Assembly: GCA_019419525.1 (NCBI GenBank)
Contig: DXZU01000010.1
Coordinates: 3,721 to 67,720 of the forward strand
Length of the DNA stretch: 64,000 nt
Source: Collinsella sp.
GTDB taxonomy: Bacteria; Actinomycetota; Coriobacteriia; Coriobacteriales; Coriobacteriaceae
Direction: 5' to 3'
The position numbers were made by a program, and so were the translations under genes. A model generated the notes under the pieces. That model saw only the letters and a program-made list of their open reading frames with translations, had not been told where the DNA came from and searched no databases. Each line of letters opens with the position of its first letter. Within the stretch, counting starts at the first letter, position 1. Of this stretch, positions 61,966 through 64,000 are shown piece by piece.

Positions 61966-63837
61966 TTAGCAGCCCTCCTTTGCGCAGACAGATGCGGGGA
62001 CGGTCGGAGCGGACGCGGGTCTTGGGGCGGACGCGGGCGCCGCACTCCTCTGCTGGCCCTCGAGCTCCTCACGACGAAGCTGCGACTGGCAAATCTCGCG
62101 ATAGAGCTGGCAGCTTGCGTACAGCTCGTCATGCGTACCCAGGCCCGCGACCGAGCCGTGGTCGAGCACGCAGATTATGTCGGCATCGCGCACGGTCGAG
62201 ACGCGCTGGCTCACGATCACCGTGGTCAGCGGGAGCCCGCCCGCGGCGGCACCGTGTACGCTGCGCTCGCGGATGGCGTGGCGAAGCACCGCATCGGTCT
62301 TAAAGTCGAGCGCCGAGGCGGAGTCATCCATAATCAGGATCTGCGGCGAGCCCACCAGAGCACGCGCGATGGTCAGGCGCTGGCGCTGACCGCCGCTAAA
62401 GTTCTTGCCGCCCGCCTCGACCGGAGCGTCGAGCCCCTGCGGCTTGTTGCGCACGAACTCGCTGGCCTGCGCCATATCGAGCGCCGCCCACAGCTCCTCA
62501 TCGGTTGCCGACTCGTCGCGCCAGGTCAGGTTGCTGCGGATCGTGCCGCTCACGAGCGACGCGCGCTGCGGTACGGTCGCGACCACATGGCGCAGCTGAT
62601 CGAGCGGCCAGGCGCGCACGTCGGCACCCATTACGCTCACGCTGCCGATGCCCGTGTCGTACAGGCGCGGGATGAGCGAGACGAGCGTGGACTTGCCGCT
62701 GCCCGTGCCGCCGATAATGCCGAGCGTCTTGCCCAGCGGCAGCTCCAGCGTCACATCGTTGACGGCGTTGGCAGCGCCGGCGCCAAACGAGAAGCTCGCA
62801 TGGCTCAAGCTCAGCGCGGAGGCCGGAGCGGCATTGCCCGTCGCACCCGGCTTGGGCAGCGCGACCGGCTGGTTGCCCTCGTCGGTGATGCTCGGCACGC
62901 AATTGAGCACCTCGTTGATACGCGACGCACTGGCGCTCGCCTTGGTAAAGACCACGACCAGGTTGGCAACGTACACGATGGAGGTCAGGGTCTGCGTCAT
63001 GTAGTTCACAAACGCCATGACCTGACCCTGCGTGAGCTCGCCCACGTTGACCTGGATGCCGCCCACCCACAGGATGGCGCACACGCCCAGGTTCATCACC
63101 AAAAACGTGACGGGGTTGAGAATCGACGAGAGCTTGCCCACCGCGATGGCAGTATTGGCCTGGTCATCGGCAGCCTGGGCAAAGCGCTCGCGCTCGTGAT
63201 CTTCACGCACAAACGCACGGACCACGCGAGCGCCCGAAAGGCCTTCGCGGCAGATAAGCGCGATGCGGTCGAGCTTTGCCTGCAGCTGCTTGTAATACGG
63301 AATACAGCGCGCCATGACAAACCAAAACACCAGGCCAATGGCGGGCGTGCAGATCAAAAAGATGATACCGAGCTTAAGGTCGATGGCAAGGGCTGCGCAC
63401 ATGGAGCCCACCGCTAGGAAGGGCCAGCGGATGAGCATGCGCACGCCCAGCGCCACAGCAAGCTGCACCTGGTTAACGTCGTTGGTAATGCGCGTGATGA
63501 GCGACGGCGTGCCAAAGCGATCGAGCTCAGCATAGCTCAGCTTGTTGATGTGCTTGTAGAGTGCGCCGCGAATGTCGGTGCCCATGCCCTGCGAGGTGAG
63601 CGCGGCCATCTTTTGGCAGACGAGCGTAAACGAGATGCCGATCACGGCCATGGCGCCAAGCACCATACCGTAGTGGACGACGGCGTTCACGTCGTGCGAG
63701 CCAATGCCCTTATCGATCATCTGGGCAATCACCAGCGGCGTCAGCAGGTCAAAGATCACTTCGATCAACTTGCACGCAGGGCCGATCACCATATACCGGC
63801 GAAACTTACCACCAAAACGCCTGAGCAACTCAATCAT
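61966..63837 (-). CDS. ABC exporter half-transporter with degenerate nucleotide site
   Basis: This is the partner of the previous gene (623 residues). Walker A is normal (GGTGSGKST) and the signature is FSGGQRQR. The catalytic Glu is Asp (ILIMDDSASALD) and the H-loop His is Gln (IVSQRVSTV), so it should contribute the inactive site of a heterodimer. A Pro/Ala/Ser-rich tail of about 30 residues ends the protein. ATG at 63837 with GGGAG nine bases upstream; a longer frame lacks such a site. The 63838-64000 stretch upstream shows only a weak promoter-like TACTAT (about 63880). Confidence 0.92.
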   Translation of the reverse strand: MIELLRRFGGKFRRYMVIGPACKLIEVIFDLLTPLVIAQMIDKGIGSHDVNAVVHYGMVLGAMAVIGISFTLVCQKMAALTSQGMGTDIRGALYKHINKLSYAELDRFGTPSLITRITNDVNQVQLAVALGVRMLIRWPFLAVGSMCAALAIDLKLGIIFLICTPAIGLVFWFVMARCIPYYKQLQAKLDRIALICREGLSGARVVRAFVREDHERERFAQAADDQANTAIAVGKLSSILNPVTFLVMNLGVCAILWVGGIQVNVGELTQGQVMAFVNYMTQTLTSIVYVANLVVVFTKASASASRINEVLNCVPSITDEGNQPVALPKPGATGNAAPASALSLSHASFSFGAGAANAVNDVTLELPLGKTLGIIGGTGSGKSTLVSLIPRLYDTGIGSVSVMGADVRAWPLDQLRHVVATVPQRASLVSGTIRSNLTWRDESATDEELWAALDMAQASEFVRNKPQGLDAPVEAGGKNFSGGQRQRLTIARALVGSPQILIMDDSASALDFKTDAVLRHAIRERSVHGAAAGGLPLTTVIVSQRVSTVRDADIICVLDHGSVAGLGTHDELYASCQLYREICQSQLRREELEGQQRSAAPASAPRPASAPTVPASVCAKEGC

Positions 63838-64000
63838 AAAAAGGCGCTCCCTATCATCATCCACATTCAATTCGAACCATGATAGTACCGCCACCCCAAA
63901 AGAAGCGTAAACAACTCGTCATTTCTAACGGGATTCAGTTTTCAGGGTTGATTTTCAATCTCAACGCAACAGCCTGAGCGGGTCCCGCGTTTCCGCAGCT

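Noticed and set aside
60169..63417. Very long open frame on the plus strand, opposite the second ABC exporter pair
   Set aside because: It mirrors two clear ABC genes, has no family motif or ribosome-binding site, and its composition is what antisense of GC-rich codons gives.

Overview
The window is a 64 kb, high-G+C, gene-dense chromosomal segment. It most resembles a Coriobacteriia genome, probably Collinsella. This is inferred from base composition, strong Shine-Dalgarno sites, the gene repertoire and numerous intergenic palindromes of the GACAAAGGGAC type; no rRNA or marker gene here proves it. I see no tRNA, rRNA, CRISPR array, prophage or intact insertion sequence. About 55 genes are packed closely, mostly on the minus strand, and nearly every gene end carries a hairpin or palindromic repeat.

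Left part (1-16 kb): the 3' end of pepT, then on the minus strand the complete F1Fo ATP synthase operon (atpI-like, atpB-E-F-H-A-G-D-C), followed by murA and an LCP-family cell-wall ligase gene. Upstream lie upp, glpK with a TsaC/Sua5-type gene, a hicAB toxin-antitoxin pair with its own AT-rich promoter/operator, and prmC.

Middle left (16.5-30.7 kb): prfA, an M20 peptidase, a polar amino acid ABC importer (ATPase, permease, Tat/lipobox binding protein), an aldose 1-epimerase and a membrane protein of unknown function. A prenylated-FMN decarboxylase locus follows, all on the minus strand: a protein joining an LpdD-like domain to an Idi-like Nudix domain, an SLC13/DASS-type carboxylate transporter, a UbiD-family decarboxylase, a UbiX-family flavin prenyltransferase and a MerR regulator. 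In the Nudix domain the isomerase Cys position is Ala while the metal ligands remain. I infer that it may supply or handle dimethylallyl phosphate or prFMN for this decarboxylase; this is the most interesting proposal in the window.

Middle right (30.7-46 kb): an MFS exporter, a low-molecular-weight tyrosine phosphatase, a pyridoxamine kinase coupled to a TIGR04076-like small protein, and a MarR-controlled heterodimeric ABC exporter. Next come a LysR gene divergent from an SDR / OFA-type MFS / Gfo-Idh-MocA catabolic cluster, and tex.

Right part (46-64 kb): a transaldolase-family aldolase, a Cof-type HAD phosphatase, an RlmKL fusion whose RlmL half appears degenerate, kup with a small membrane protein and a kdpD/kdpE two-component pair but no kdpFABC, a nitroreductase, an LTA-synthase-like protein, a flavodoxin and a second heterodimeric ABC exporter.

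Several families of structured repeats cut across this layout. One ~175 bp element occurs three times directly against the stop codon of a minus-strand gene, with a fourth partial copy, and shows compensatory stem changes. A second ~155 bp family has two copies, also with apparent covariation. The 31-35 bp GACAAAGGGAC palindrome occurs six times and supplies the stop codon of two genes. Starts given below were chosen by ribosome-binding sites; family assignments rest on recalled motifs, not on searches.
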